A stretch of 64,000 nucleotides of DNA from Pseudomonas resinovorans NBRC 106553. GTDB taxonomy: Bacteria; Pseudomonadota; Gammaproteobacteria; Pseudomonadales; Pseudomonadaceae. Positions 9,579 through 18,763 of the stretch are shown in pieces. The DNA is taken from contig NC_021499.1 of the NCBI RefSeq assembly GCF_000412695.1, forward strand, positions 372,001-436,000, given 5' to 3'. The position numbers and the translations under genes were made by a program. The stretch's first letter is position 1, and each line of letters opens with the position of its first letter. The notes under the pieces were generated by a model. That model had not been told where the DNA came from. It did not search any database and saw nothing but the letters and a program-made list of their open reading frames with translations.

Positions 9579-9609
9579 CGCTGCAACCTCTCAACAAGGA
9601 GATTCACCG

Positions 9610-10185
9610 ATGCTGAAGAAAACCTTCGCTGCGCTGACCCTGGGCGCCGCCCTGTTCGCGGGCCAAGCCATGGCCGCCGATTTCGTGATCGACAAGGAAG
9701 GCCAGCACGCCTTCGTCAACTTCAAGATCAGCCACCTGGGCTACAGCTACATCTACGGCACCTTCAAGGACTTCGACGGCACCTTCAGCTTCGACGAGAA
9801 GAATCCCGAGGCCAGCAAGATCAAGGTGACCCTGAAGACCGCCAGCGTCGACACCAACCATGCCGAGCGCGACAAGCACATCAAGAGCGGCGACTTCCTG
9901 AACGTCGCCAAGAACCCCACCGCGACCTTCGAGTCCACCGCGGTCAAGTCCACCGGCCAGGGTACCGCCGACGTGACCGGCAACCTGACCCTGAACGGCG
10001 TGACCAAGCCGGTCGTGATCAAGGCCAAGTTCGTTGGCCAGGGCGACGATCCCTGGGGCGGCTACCGCGCCGGCTTCGAAGGCACCACCAGCATCAAGCT
10101 GAAGGACTTCGACATTCAGAAGGACCTCGGCCCGGCTTCCCAGGAAGCCGAGCTGATCATCTCCTTCGAGGGTGTGCGCTCCTAA
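9610..10185 (+). CDS. YceI-family periplasmic protein
   Basis: A 191-residue secreted protein with a clear signal peptide ([15 protein letters not shown]) and a YceI lipocalin-like beta barrel that binds isoprenoid-type lipids: [39 protein letters not shown], and [20 protein letters not shown] near the end. AAGGAG precedes the ATG. The P. aeruginosa counterpart (PA0423) has been called PasP and reported as a small secreted protease; no classical protease motif is visible here. It is probably co-transcribed with cytochrome b561 and ends before a strong hairpin. Confidence 0.92.
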   Translation: MLKKTFAALTLGAALFAGQAMAADFVIDKEGQHAFVNFKISHLGYSYIYGTFKDFDGTFSFDEKNPEASKIKVTLKTASVDTNHAERDKHIKSGDFLNVAKNPTATFESTAVKSTGQGTADVTGNLTLNGVTKPVVIKAKFVGQGDDPWGGYRAGFEGTTSIKLKDFDIQKDLGPASQEAELIISFEGVRS

Positions 10186-10206
10186 GCGCACCTTCCAGCG
10201 GTACCC

Positions 10207-10233
10207 AGAACGCCGGCCATGAGCCGGCGTTCT
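10207..10233 (+). terminator. Hairpin after yceI
   Basis: An 11-bp perfect stem AGAACGCCGGC / GCCGGCGTTCT with a 5-base loop, 21 bases after the yceI stop, followed by GCTTTCT. It probably ends the b561-yceI transcript. Confidence 0.75.
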
Positions 10234-10345
10234 GCTTTCTGCCCGCAAGGCCTTGGCATGGACCACAGGGTGTGGCTCACCCTACCCGAGCGGTAGGCGG
10301 ACTGACGTCCAGCCATCGCGGGCGCGGGTTCCTGCGAGCGGAAAC

Positions 10346-10374
10346 GAAAACGCCGGCACTGGGCCGGCGTTTTC
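10346..10374 (-). terminator. Terminator of rhlE
   Basis: A 12-bp perfect stem GAAAACGCCGGC / GCCGGCGTTTTC around a 5-base loop, 14 bases beyond the rhlE stop. Read on the minus strand it ends in TTTTCGTTT. Its core is the same CGCCGGC as the facing yceI hairpin. Confidence 0.8.
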
Positions 10375-10387
10375 TTGAGCGGAGCAC

Positions 10388-12373
10388 TCAGCGATTGCGG
10401 GTCAGCAATGCCGGTTTCTCGCCGCGCGGGCGGTTGCTCTGTTGCAGCTCGTCCAACTGCTCCGGCGTCGGGTAACGGTCGGTGCGGGACTCTTTCATGA
10501 TGATCTTCGGCGCCGGCTTGTTGCTGGCGCGCGGATCTTGCACCGCAGGCTCGTCGCGGCCACGGGAAACCAGCTGGTCTTCACGGCGCTGGCCATTGCC
10601 ACGGCCCTTGGCCGACGGTTTGCCCTGGCGCTGTTGGCCCTGCTTCTGACCGCCCTGGCCACCCTGACGACCTTGGCCGTTGCCACCCTGGCCGCGGCCT
10701 TTCTCGCCACCGCCGCTGCGGCCCTGGCTCGGTTGGCCCTGGCCTTGCTGACGCTGACCCTGACCTTGGGACTGACCCTGGCCCTGGCCACCGCGCCGCT
10801 GATTGCGGCCCTGGCCCTTGGGCGGGTAGGGGCTGACGTAGTCAGCGCGATTGCCGAAGTTGTCCACGTCGTCATCGAGGAACTCTTCAGGGTCCCGATC
10901 TGGCGCTGGTTGCGGCGGGCGGGCCTGTTTCGGTTGCTTGGGCTGTTGCGGTTGCTGCGACTGGCGCGGGCCACCGGCTTGCTGGCCCTGTTGGCCCTGT
11001 TGGCCCTGTTGGCCTTCCTGGCCCGTGCCTTTGCCCTTGCCACGGCGGCGATTGCGGCTCTTGCGCGGTTTGTCTTCGGCGCCTTCGGCAGCGGGTTCCC
11101 GGGCTTCCTTGGCTTCGCCAGAGGCCTGGGGCGCGGCGGCCCTGGATTCGCGCTTGGGCTTGTCGGCGCGGGGCTGGCGCTCCGGACGCGGCGGACGCGC
11201 CTCGGGACGCTCGGCCTCGACGGTGGCCGGGTCGAAGCCCTGGGTATCACCGTCCGGGATGCGTTGCTTGGTCAGGCGCTCGATGGCCTTGAGCAGCTTC
11301 TCTTCGTCCGGCGCCACCAGGGAGATGGCTTCACCGCTACGACCGGCACGACCGGTACGGCCGATGCGGTGTACGTAGTCTTCCTCGACGTTGGGCAGCT
11401 CGAAGTTGACCACGTGGGGCAACTGGTCGATGTCCAGGCCGCGGGCGGCGATGTCGGTGGCCACCAGGATGCGTACGTCGTTGGCCTTGAAGTCCGCCAG
11501 GGCCTTGGTGCGCGCGTTCTGGCTCTTGTTGCCGTGAATCGCGGCGGCGGCCAGGCCGTGCTTGGTCAGGTACTCGGCCAGGCGGTTGGCGCCGTGCTTG
11601 GTCCGGGTGAAGACCAGCACCTGTTCCCAGGCACCGACGGTGATCAGGTGCGCCAGCAGGGCCCGCTTGTGGCTGGCCGGGAGGTGGAACACGCGCTGTT
11701 CGATACGCTCGACCGTGGTGTTCGGCGGCGTCACTTCGATGCGTTCGGGATCGTGCAGCAGCTTGTTGGCGAGGTCGACGATGTCTTTCGAGAAGGTCGC
11801 CGAGAACAGCAGGTTCTGGCGCTTGGCCGGGAGTCGGGCGAGGACCTTCTTCACATCGTGAATGAAGCCCATGTCGAGCATCCGGTCGGCTTCGTCGAGT
11901 ACCAGGATCTCCACGTGGGAGAGGTCGACGCTACCCTGGCCGGCCAGGTCGAGCAGGCGGCCGGGGCAGGCCACCAGCAGGTCCACGCCCTTGGCAAGGG
12001 CCTGGACCTGGGGATTCATGCCGACCCCACCGAAGATGCAGGTGCTGATGAGGCCGAGGTCACGGGCGTAGAGCTTGAAGCTGTCGTGTACCTGGGCCGC
12101 CAGTTCGCGGGTCGGAGTCAGGACCAGTACCCGCGGCTGGCGTGGGCCATGGCGCTGGGACTTGTCGCGATGGCCGTTGGGGAACAGCAGTTCCAGAACG
12201 GGCAAGGCGAAACCGGCGGTCTTGCCGGTACCGGTCTGGGCCGCAACCATCAGGTCGCGACCTTGCAACACGGCGGGAATCGCCCGCTGTTGCACGGGAG
12301 TGGGCTGGGCGTAGCCGGCAGCTTCGACGGCGCCGACCAATGCCTCGGAGAGACCGAGGGAAGCAAAGGACAT
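10388..12373 (-). CDS. rhlE: DEAD-box RNA helicase RhlE with a long disordered tail
   Basis: A 661-residue ATP-dependent RNA helicase. All helicase motifs are visible in the first ~370 residues: Q motif ([10 protein letters not shown]), I (AQTGTGKT), Ia (PTRELA), II ([13 protein letters not shown]), III (SAT), V ([11 protein letters not shown]) and VI ([10 protein letters not shown]). Motif Ib reads CPGR where TPGR is usual. From about residue 385 the protein is a low-complexity Arg/Lys/Gln/Gly/Pro tail with GQQ tandem repeats, about 270 residues long and probably disordered and RNA-binding. RhlE helicases remodel ribosomes and RNA and act with the degradosome. Long opposite-strand ORFs here are composition artefacts. 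Confidence 0.95.
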   Translation of the reverse strand: MSFASLGLSEALVGAVEAAGYAQPTPVQQRAIPAVLQGRDLMVAAQTGTGKTAGFALPVLELLFPNGHRDKSQRHGPRQPRVLVLTPTRELAAQVHDSFKLYARDLGLISTCIFGGVGMNPQVQALAKGVDLLVACPGRLLDLAGQGSVDLSHVEILVLDEADRMLDMGFIHDVKKVLARLPAKRQNLLFSATFSKDIVDLANKLLHDPERIEVTPPNTTVERIEQRVFHLPASHKRALLAHLITVGAWEQVLVFTRTKHGANRLAEYLTKHGLAAAAIHGNKSQNARTKALADFKANDVRILVATDIAARGLDIDQLPHVVNFELPNVEEDYVHRIGRTGRAGRSGEAISLVAPDEEKLLKAIERLTKQRIPDGDTQGFDPATVEAERPEARPPRPERQPRADKPKRESRAAAPQASGEAKEAREPAAEGAEDKPRKSRNRRRGKGKGTGQEGQQGQQGQQGQQAGGPRQSQQPQQPKQPKQARPPQPAPDRDPEEFLDDDVDNFGNRADYVSPYPPKGQGRNQRRGGQGQGQSQGQGQRQQGQGQPSQGRSGGGEKGRGQGGNGQGRQGGQGGQKQGQQRQGKPSAKGRGNGQRREDQLVSRGRDEPAVQDPRASNKPAPKIIMKESRTDRYPTPEQLDELQQSNRPRGEKPALLTRNR

Positions 12374-12554
12374 GGGAGATCCTGTGTAGTTCTAAGGGGC
12401 TGGCCCGATGGGGGATCGTGTCTGACTCAAATCGCGGCGTTGGCGCGCGATCCCGACCGGTCCTGCTGGCCTAGGGGTGGCTCAGCGTCCGGGCGTATGC
12501 CTGACGAAGCGCCGAGTATAACAGCTCCGCGCCAATGTACAGCCCTTGCAGTGC

Positions 12555-13316
12555 TCAACGGTTACCAGAGTTGTCGTCGGACGGTTCGGCGTAGCGCGCC
12601 TGGAGCTCGGCGTAAGCCGGTTCCCGCTTGAAGCGCCGCAGCTCGTCGCTGAAGCGCCGGGCCAGGTTTTCGAGGTCGGGCTGGCGGCGGAACGCCAGGT
12701 ACAGGTGGTCGCGGCTGAGCACCTTCGGGTGCTGGCCGACCTCGGCTTCGAGCCCCATCTGGCGAACCAGGTAGCGACCGGCGCGGCGGTCGTTGACCAC
12801 CAGATCGACGCGGTCGCGCACCAGCTTGCCGAGGTTGGCCTCGTGGGTAGGCGCCGGTTCGCGGAAGAACAGCGGGGAGGTGCGGAAGGCCTTGTCCGCG
12901 TACCAGTAGCCCGGCGAGACGCCCACCTTGAGGCCCCGCAGGTCGGACAGGCGCTCGAAGGGATAGGGTCGCTGGCGGGCGTGGAAGAGCACGAACTCCA
13001 CCTCCGACAGCGGTTCCGCCGGGAAAACCATCCGGGTTTCACGTTCGCGGGTATGGAAGATGTCCAGCACCGCGTCGGCCTGGCCGCTTTCCAGCTCCAC
13101 CAGGCAGCGCTTCCAGGGCAGCAGGCTCCATTGCACGTCGATGCCCAGGCGCTTGAAGACGATAACGCTGGCTTCGTAATCCTGGCCCCGGGGCTGGCCG
13201 TTCTCCTCGAAGATGTAGGGCGCCCAGGGCTCGCTGACGATGCGCAGCGGTTCGGCCTGCGCGGCGGGGCCGAGGCAGGCGAGCAGGGCGATGAGGAGAA
13301 TCCGCAATGATGGCAT
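12555..13316 (-). CDS. Orphan extracellular solute-binding protein, family 3
   Basis: A 253-residue secreted protein (signal MPSLRILLIALLACLGPAAQA) with the family 3 periplasmic-binding fold: LRIVSEPWAPYIFEENGQPRG, DYEASVIVFKRLGIDVQW, a GKLVRDRVDLVVNDRRAGRYL hinge segment and a C-terminal helix. No permease or ATPase gene is nearby. Such orphans in Pseudomonas are often annotated as amino-acid transporter components without experimental support. Similar orphans lie at 41456, 43199 and 49048. Confidence 0.82.
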   Translation of the reverse strand: MPSLRILLIALLACLGPAAQAEPLRIVSEPWAPYIFEENGQPRGQDYEASVIVFKRLGIDVQWSLLPWKRCLVELESGQADAVLDIFHTRERETRMVFPAEPLSEVEFVLFHARQRPYPFERLSDLRGLKVGVSPGYWYADKAFRTSPLFFREPAPTHEANLGKLVRDRVDLVVNDRRAGRYLVRQMGLEAEVGQHPKVLSRDHLYLAFRRQPDLENLARRFSDELRRFKREPAYAELQARYAEPSDDNSGNR

Positions 13317-13428
13317 GTGGCCAGATTAACGTGGTGGCCGGCAGGATGGATAGTCAGCGGAAAGTCCAATATCGAGGGATGTGATGGCCGTCGCCCGGTT
13401 GGCGGGGCGACGGCGTCGACACGGCTCC

Positions 13429-14505
13429 TCAGGTCAGCGGACTGGCCAGTCCGGCCAGCGCCTGGTCCAGTACCTCGCGGGCCTGTTCCAGTACCTGTTT
13501 CTTCCAGCCCTGCTGCTGCGGATAGAAGGCATCGCGCAGGCGCCGCTTGATGCGCTGGCGCACCGGCGCCGCGCTGTCCGGGTGGTTCTGCAGCCACTGC
13601 TCCTCACGCAGTGCGGACAACACCTTGCGCCCCGGCAGGGTGCCGTACTCCAGGGTCAGGCCGTTGTACTCGGCCTGGGCGCACTCACCCATCACCAGAT
13701 GGTCGAGGGTGCCGTTGAGCTTGGCGGAGGATGAGTTGCCCTCGGCGCTGTTGGTCACCTCCTGGCCCCACCAGCGGCGGGCACGGGCGATGTCTTCGGG
13801 GCGCTGGTAGCCCTTGTAGATGAGCTCGCCGACGCCATGGGGACCAAGCCCGGTGTGCACGTCGATCCAGGCTATGCGCCGGCAGCGCTGGCCGTGCTCG
13901 CGCAGGATGCCGCGCAAGGTGGTGTTGCTCCAGGTCGGCCGGGTGCCGGCGAAGAACAGCCCATGGGGGTCGCTGTGCTGGCCACGGGAAATCGCCGCCT
14001 GCAGGCTCATCTTGCCGTGGCGCAGGGCGTAACCGAGCAGGCGCAGGTTGTTCAGCGGGCCCGGCTGCAGCAGCCAGGGCGCCACCGCGCGGTAGTCGGG
14101 GTTGTCCGCCAGGGGCTGGTCGAAATCGAGGAAGTTGCGGTTCAGGTCCACGTTGTCCTCGTTCACTCGGCGCCACCAGGAGAAGCCGTAGGGATTGAGC
14201 GCGTGGAGGTAGAGGACGGCGAGGTCGTCGCGCTCGCAGCGCTCGGCCCAGGCCTGGTCGCGCAGGCGGTCGATCTGGACCGCCGAGCCGCAGAAGCCCT
14301 CGATGCCGTGGCAGCCGCTGCTGAGCACCAGCAGGTTGGCGGCGTCCGGCCGGCCGCTGAAGGCCGCATCCAGCGCCAGCTGTTCGTTGTCTCGACCTGG
14401 CAGCGGGTGCAGGTGGGATTCCACGGCCAGGCCGCGCTGGCCACAGATTTCGAGGAACTTGCCGCGGGCTTCGGCGTAGTCGTGGGAGAAGCAGTTCAGG
14501 TCCAT
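13429..14505 (-). CDS. DUF2817 zinc hydrolase (M14/aspartoacylase-like)
   Basis: A 358-residue predicted metallohydrolase. The sequence shows the pieces of an M14-type zinc site: SSGCHGIEGFCGSA (His and Glu ligands), NVDLNRNF (substrate-carboxylate Asn/Arg), WIDVHTGLGPHG (third ligand His) and LTLEYGT near the end (catalytic Glu). There is no signal peptide, so it is probably cytoplasmic. I chose ATG 14505 (MDLNCFSHDYAEAR); an ATG at 14541 adds 12 residues unlike the family. It lies 152 bp after the CapA-like gene and is probably the last gene of the M20-MFS-CapA operon. The substrate may be a peptide or N-acyl amino acid; this is inference. Confidence 0.8.
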   Translation of the reverse strand: MDLNCFSHDYAEARGKFLEICGQRGLAVESHLHPLPGRDNEQLALDAAFSGRPDAANLLVLSSGCHGIEGFCGSAVQIDRLRDQAWAERCERDDLAVLYLHALNPYGFSWWRRVNEDNVDLNRNFLDFDQPLADNPDYRAVAPWLLQPGPLNNLRLLGYALRHGKMSLQAAISRGQHSDPHGLFFAGTRPTWSNTTLRGILREHGQRCRRIAWIDVHTGLGPHGVGELIYKGYQRPEDIARARRWWGQEVTNSAEGNSSSAKLNGTLDHLVMGECAQAEYNGLTLEYGTLPGRKVLSALREEQWLQNHPDSAAPVRQRIKRRLRDAFYPQQQGWKKQVLEQAREVLDQALAGLASPLT

Positions 14506-14657
14506 GTTCAGGTTCCATCTGGGGCGCCCGTGGCGAATCACGGTCGCGGCCGTGCCCGAGCGCCGGCTTGTGGCCGGTGCCTGGCGACGGATCAGGTTCG
14601 AGGAGGGCGCGACTGCCGGGTGGGCTGCCGCGCCGGGCGCCGGTCGGCGCGGGGCGA

Positions 14658-16130
14658 TCAGGCGTCGGCGAGCACGACCCGGCCGACGCTGCTGACACGC
14701 TGGCCGATCTCCAGGGTGTCGATTTCGATCCGCGTGCCGAACTCGGCGGACAGCGCCTGCAGGCGTTCGAGGATGCGCCGGGCCTGCTGCTGGTTGTCGT
14801 CGTTGTCGAAGGCCAGGCGCGGGATGCCGCGCTCGGCGTCACGTCCGTCGAAGCCCAGTTCGATGGGGTGCAGCAGCAATTCCTTGAGGCGGCCGTCGGC
14901 CTTGAAGCGGCATTCGGCGACCACGCTCTCGAACCACACTGGCTCGCTGAAGATGCCCACCACGCGCTTCCATTCGAGGAACTCGGCCGGGGTGGTCAGG
15001 CGCGGGTTCGTGATGCCCTTGGGCCCGACGAAGGCCTCGGCGGCCATCCACTCGCGACTTTCCCACTTGTCTGCGGGCATCACCTGCATGCTGTTGTCCA
15101 TGAAGCAGAAGTTGCCCAGGGAGTAGAGCAGCGGCTTGCCGTTGTAGACCTCGATGCCGCGGATCTGGTGCGGGCCGTGGCCGCAGAGCATGTCGGCGCC
15201 ATTGTCCACCAGCTGGCGGGCCAGGGCCGGCAGGTAGTTGGGCACCTCGACGCACTGGTTGTCCGGCTCGTGGGTGTGCTGCGCGACGATGGTGAAGTCG
15301 CTGCTCTGCTTGGCCTGGCGCAGGTTGCGCAGGATGTCGGCCGAATCGAGCTTGTCGCACTCGTAGTGGATGCGCACGGTGCCCGGCGCGGCGCTTGGGT
15401 CGACGCGGTAGTGCAGGGCCATCCCCAGGTGCACGCTGTGTTCGCCATGCAGGGTCCTGAGCAGGTAGTGGTCCTGGAAGGCCTCCTGGGCATTGAGGCG
15501 CTTGAGTACGGCGAAGTCTTCCGCCGATACCAGGCGGTGGGGCGTGGTACGCAACGGGTTCAGGCCGGGGCGCGGCGGCACCACGCCGAGTCCGTCGGCC
15601 GCCGGGGCATTGGCTTCGAAGGTGGTGGCATAGGAGATCAGCGACACCCGCGCCTTGTCGGTGTTGATGAAGGCCGGTGCCCGCGCGGCGGCGAGGCTGT
15701 TACCGGTGCCGGCGTGGGCGATGCCGGCTTCATCGAGCAGCCTGTCGGTCATGCGCAGGCCGGCCGCGCCCCAGTCCAGGGCATGGTTGTTGGCCCGGGA
15801 CATCAGGTTGAAACCGATGCTGGCCAGGTCCGCCGGGGCGTCGGCATCGCTGATCAGCCAGGAGAAGCCGGACAGTGCCTCGGGGTAGCCGTCGTAGGTG
15901 TTGAAGTCGATGGCGGTGCATTCGTAGTTGCCCACCACGGCGTCGCCGCGTTTGAGGATCTCGAGCAGCTCCGGCGACTTGCGCGCGAGTTTGTCGCGGA
16001 TGCCGTGGGTGATGATGATGTCGCCGACGGCGACCACGCAGAAGCCGTCTTCGACATCGGCGTTGCGCCAGGTTGGTTGCAGGCCGATGGATTCGGGGCG
16101 CTGCTGGGGCGAGGGGACGCGTTTGTGCAT
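14658..16130 (-). CDS. CapA-like metallophosphatase family protein
   Basis: 490 residues of the CapA/PgsA family (calcineurin-like fold), named after a poly-gamma-glutamate capsule factor. Metal-binding motifs are visible: VAVGDIIITHG, VVGNYECT, SRANNHALDWG, VAQHTHEPD and LCGHGPHQIRGIEVYNGKPLLYSLGNF. There is no signal peptide or membrane anchor, unlike capsule-linked CapA, so a cytoplasmic catabolic or regulatory enzyme is more likely. It begins 17 bp after the MFS transporter stop. Its exact reaction is unknown. Confidence 0.82.
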   Translation of the reverse strand: MHKRVPSPQQRPESIGLQPTWRNADVEDGFCVVAVGDIIITHGIRDKLARKSPELLEILKRGDAVVGNYECTAIDFNTYDGYPEALSGFSWLISDADAPADLASIGFNLMSRANNHALDWGAAGLRMTDRLLDEAGIAHAGTGNSLAAARAPAFINTDKARVSLISYATTFEANAPAADGLGVVPPRPGLNPLRTTPHRLVSAEDFAVLKRLNAQEAFQDHYLLRTLHGEHSVHLGMALHYRVDPSAAPGTVRIHYECDKLDSADILRNLRQAKQSSDFTIVAQHTHEPDNQCVEVPNYLPALARQLVDNGADMLCGHGPHQIRGIEVYNGKPLLYSLGNFCFMDNSMQVMPADKWESREWMAAEAFVGPKGITNPRLTTPAEFLEWKRVVGIFSEPVWFESVVAECRFKADGRLKELLLHPIELGFDGRDAERGIPRLAFDNDDNQQQARRILERLQALSAEFGTRIEIDTLEIGQRVSSVGRVVLADA

Positions 16131-16147
16131 GGGGCGGATTTCCTGAC

Positions 16148-17437
16148 TCAGGCCTGGCTCGGGGCCGGTGCGTTGACGGATTCGGTGGTGTGGGAAGCGA
16201 GTTGGGCGCGGCTGCGTTCCGGGTCGATCAGGCGCAGGCCGAGGGCGCCGCCGGCGATCAGGGCCAGGCCGAACAGGCCGACGGCCAGCTCGAAGCCCTT
16301 GGCGATGTCGCCGCCTGCCCAGCCGATGGCCTGGCCGACCACATGGGGAGCGAGCATGCCGGCGCTGGTCATCAGGCCGATGTGGATGGCCAGCATGCTG
16401 CCGCGCTGACGGGGTGGGGCGATGAAGGCGACGATACTGTTGGCGAAGGTCGGCAGCAGGTTCACCAGGATGCCGCCCACCACGTACAGCGCCAGGGTCG
16501 CGCCCAGGCCCTGCTCGAGGAAGCCCATCAGGCTCATGGCGACGCCGGCGCCCAGGCAGGCCAGCATGGGCGGCATGACCATCGCCAGGCGCACGCTGGC
16601 GCCGCGCTTGAGGGCGCGTTGGGAAAGGCCGGAAACCAGCAGGTTGAGGATGATCACGCCGACGGTGGCGGCCATCACCACGTAGCCGGACTGCATCGGC
16701 GTCAGTGCCATGCCCTTCTGCAGGTACACCGGTACCCAGCTGAAGATCAGCGCGGTGGGCAGGTAGCAGCAGAAACCGGCCAGGGTGATGAAGACGAAGG
16801 TGCGGTTGAGCAGCAACTGGCGGTAGGGCGCGTTGCCGCCGCCGGTTTCGCCTTCGGCGTCGTCATGTTCCCCCTCGCGGCCGTAGACCCGCCACAGGAG
16901 CAGCCAGACCAGGCCGATGGCGGCGAGGAGCAGGTAGCCCATGCGCCAGCCCAGGTGCTCGATCAGCAGCGGCAGCGACAGGGCGCCGGCTATGGCACCG
17001 AGCATCAGCGCCACCTGGATCAAGGCCGAGGGCAGCACCCGCTCGCGCGGCGCGTACCACTTGAAGCAGGCGTGCTGGGTCACCGCGGTGCCCGGTCCGC
17101 AGCCGGCGCCGAGCAGCATGCGGCTGGCCACCAGGGCGAAGAAGCTGCTGGATAGCGCAGTCAGCAGTTGGGCGACCATCCACACCAGGGACATGCCGGC
17201 GAGGATGTGGCGGCTCGGCAGGCGGTTGGCGAGAAAACCCACCAGCACCCCGGAGAGGGAGTAGAGGAAGAAGAAGGCGCTGCCGATGAAGCCGAACTGC
17301 TCGGGCGAAAGCTTCAGCTCGTCGATGATCTGCGGGCCGGCGAAGGCGAAGATGCTCTTGTCGAGCACGCTGATGACCATCACGGCCATCAGCAGGGCAA
17401 CCACCAGCGGGCGGCGGTTGTCGGAAGGGGCATTCAT
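16148..17437 (-). CDS. MFS transporter (anion/organic acid-type)
   Basis: A 429-residue, 12-helix major facilitator. The N-terminal half carries DKSIFAFAGPQIIDEL, then FLYSLSGVLVGFLANRLPSR (the loop 2-3 signature region), and GAGCGPGTAVTQHACFKWY in helix 4-5, which resemble anion:cation symporter-type permeases for carboxylates. It starts 3 bp after the M20 hydrolase stop, so the two are translationally coupled and probably handle the same compound: import by this protein, hydrolysis by the neighbours. The substrate is not known. Confidence 0.85.
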   Translation of the reverse strand: MNAPSDNRRPLVVALLMAVMVISVLDKSIFAFAGPQIIDELKLSPEQFGFIGSAFFFLYSLSGVLVGFLANRLPSRHILAGMSLVWMVAQLLTALSSSFFALVASRMLLGAGCGPGTAVTQHACFKWYAPRERVLPSALIQVALMLGAIAGALSLPLLIEHLGWRMGYLLLAAIGLVWLLLWRVYGREGEHDDAEGETGGGNAPYRQLLLNRTFVFITLAGFCCYLPTALIFSWVPVYLQKGMALTPMQSGYVVMAATVGVIILNLLVSGLSQRALKRGASVRLAMVMPPMLACLGAGVAMSLMGFLEQGLGATLALYVVGGILVNLLPTFANSIVAFIAPPRQRGSMLAIHIGLMTSAGMLAPHVVGQAIGWAGGDIAKGFELAVGLFGLALIAGGALGLRLIDPERSRAQLASHTTESVNAPAPSQA

Positions 17438-17440
17438 GGC

Positions 17441-18616
17441 TCAGGCCTCGTTCAGGTAGGTTTCCACCAGGCGCGCCCAGAGGCTGGCGCCGAAGGGGAT
17501 GGCGGAGTCGTTGAAGTCGTAGCCGGGGTTGTGGACCATGCAGCCGCTCGGGCCGCTGTTGCCATTGCCGAGCACCATGTAGCAGCCGGGGCGCACCTCC
17601 AGCATGGAGGCGAAGTCCTCGCTGCCCAGGTAGCCCGAGGGCACGCTGGTGAGCACCGCCCTATCGCCCACCAGGCCGCGCGCCACCTGCTGCAGCAAGG
17701 CGGTTTCCGCCGGGGTGTTGACCAGCACGCCGATGCGCTCGTCGTAGTCGAGGCCCAGTTCGATGCCGTGGGCCAGGGCCACGCCCTGGCTGATCTCGCT
17801 GATGCGCCGGCGCAGCAGCGCGCGGATGTCCGGGTTGGTGGCGCGCACGCTGAGCTTGAGGGTGGCAACATCCGGGATCACGTTGGGGGCGTCGCCGGCG
17901 TGGATCGCGCCGACCGTGACCACGCCCACTTCGCCGGCCGGCAGGTTGCGCGCGACTATGCTCTGCAGGGCCAGCACCAGCTCGGCGGCGGCGACTATCG
18001 GGTCGCGGGCCTTGTGCGGCATGGCGCCGTGGCCGCCGACGCCGACCAGGCGGATGGTCGCCACGTCGGAGGAGGCGCTCATGGCTCCCGGCTGGCTGAC
18101 GAACATCCCCACCGGCAGCCCCGGCATGTTGTGCAGGGCGTACACCGCGTCGCAGGGGAAGCGCTCGAACAGGCCGTCCTCGATCATCCGCCGCGCGCCC
18201 TGGAGGGTTTCCTCGGCGGGCTGGAAGATCAGGTTCAGGGTGCCATCGAAGCGGCGGGTCTCGGCCAGGTAGCGGGCGGCGCTGAGCAGGATGGCGGTGT
18301 GGCCGTCATGGCCGCAGGCGTGCATCTTGCCGGCGTTGCGGCTGGCGTGGGGAACGCCGCTTTCCTCGGCTATCGGCAGGGCGTCCATGTCGGCGCGGAT
18401 GCCGATGCTGCGCGGGCTGTCGCCCTGCCGCAGCACACCCACCACGCCGGTGCCGCCGATACGTTCATGGACTTCGTAGCCCCACTGGCGCAGATAGCCG
18501 GCCACCAGCGCGGCGGTGGCGGATTCTTCGAAACCCAGTTCAGGGTGCTGGTGGATCTGACGGCGAATCTGCGAGAACTCCTCCTGCCAGGCCAGGATCT
18601 CCGGGATCAGCTGCAT
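17441..18616 (-). CDS. M20 amidohydrolase (hippurate/N-acyl-amino-acid hydrolase-like)
   Basis: A 391-residue cytosolic M20D metallopeptidase/amidohydrolase. Motifs: HQHPELGFEE near residue 40, GIRADMDALP (Asp metal ligand and bridge), HACGHDGHTAILLSAA (metal His), FQPAEE (catalytic Glu pair) and HNMPGLPVG. Members cleave N-acyl amino acids, hippurate or indole-acetyl conjugates. It is first in the operon with the MFS, CapA and DUF2817 genes, 147 bp downstream of a LysR gene in the same direction. The family is certain, the substrate not. Confidence 0.9.
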   Translation of the reverse strand: MQLIPEILAWQEEFSQIRRQIHQHPELGFEESATAALVAGYLRQWGYEVHERIGGTGVVGVLRQGDSPRSIGIRADMDALPIAEESGVPHASRNAGKMHACGHDGHTAILLSAARYLAETRRFDGTLNLIFQPAEETLQGARRMIEDGLFERFPCDAVYALHNMPGLPVGMFVSQPGAMSASSDVATIRLVGVGGHGAMPHKARDPIVAAAELVLALQSIVARNLPAGEVGVVTVGAIHAGDAPNVIPDVATLKLSVRATNPDIRALLRRRISEISQGVALAHGIELGLDYDERIGVLVNTPAETALLQQVARGLVGDRAVLTSVPSGYLGSEDFASMLEVRPGCYMVLGNGNSGPSGCMVHNPGYDFNDSAIPFGASLWARLVETYLNEA

Positions 18617-18763
18617 GGTTTGCCCTTGTTGTCGTGATCAGGATGGGGCGCAGCATGCCGGAGCCCAGGCGCGCGGGATAATCACCTCTTGGTATGCGTA
18701 TCAGCTTTGGTTATGCACCCGCCGCGCACCCGTGAGAGTGCCGCGCGGCGTGGGCTGGCGGGG

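Noticed and set aside
10651..11040. Tandem GGCCCTGTTG-like repeats taken as a CRISPR or minisatellite
   Set aside because: The repeats are in coding phase with the Gln/Gly tail of rhlE and lack unique spacers.
10442..12631. A 729-codon open frame opposite rhlE
   Set aside because: It looks membrane-like because it reads the complement of a Gln/Gly-rich tail (Leu/Ala runs). rhlE has all helicase motifs in the other frame.
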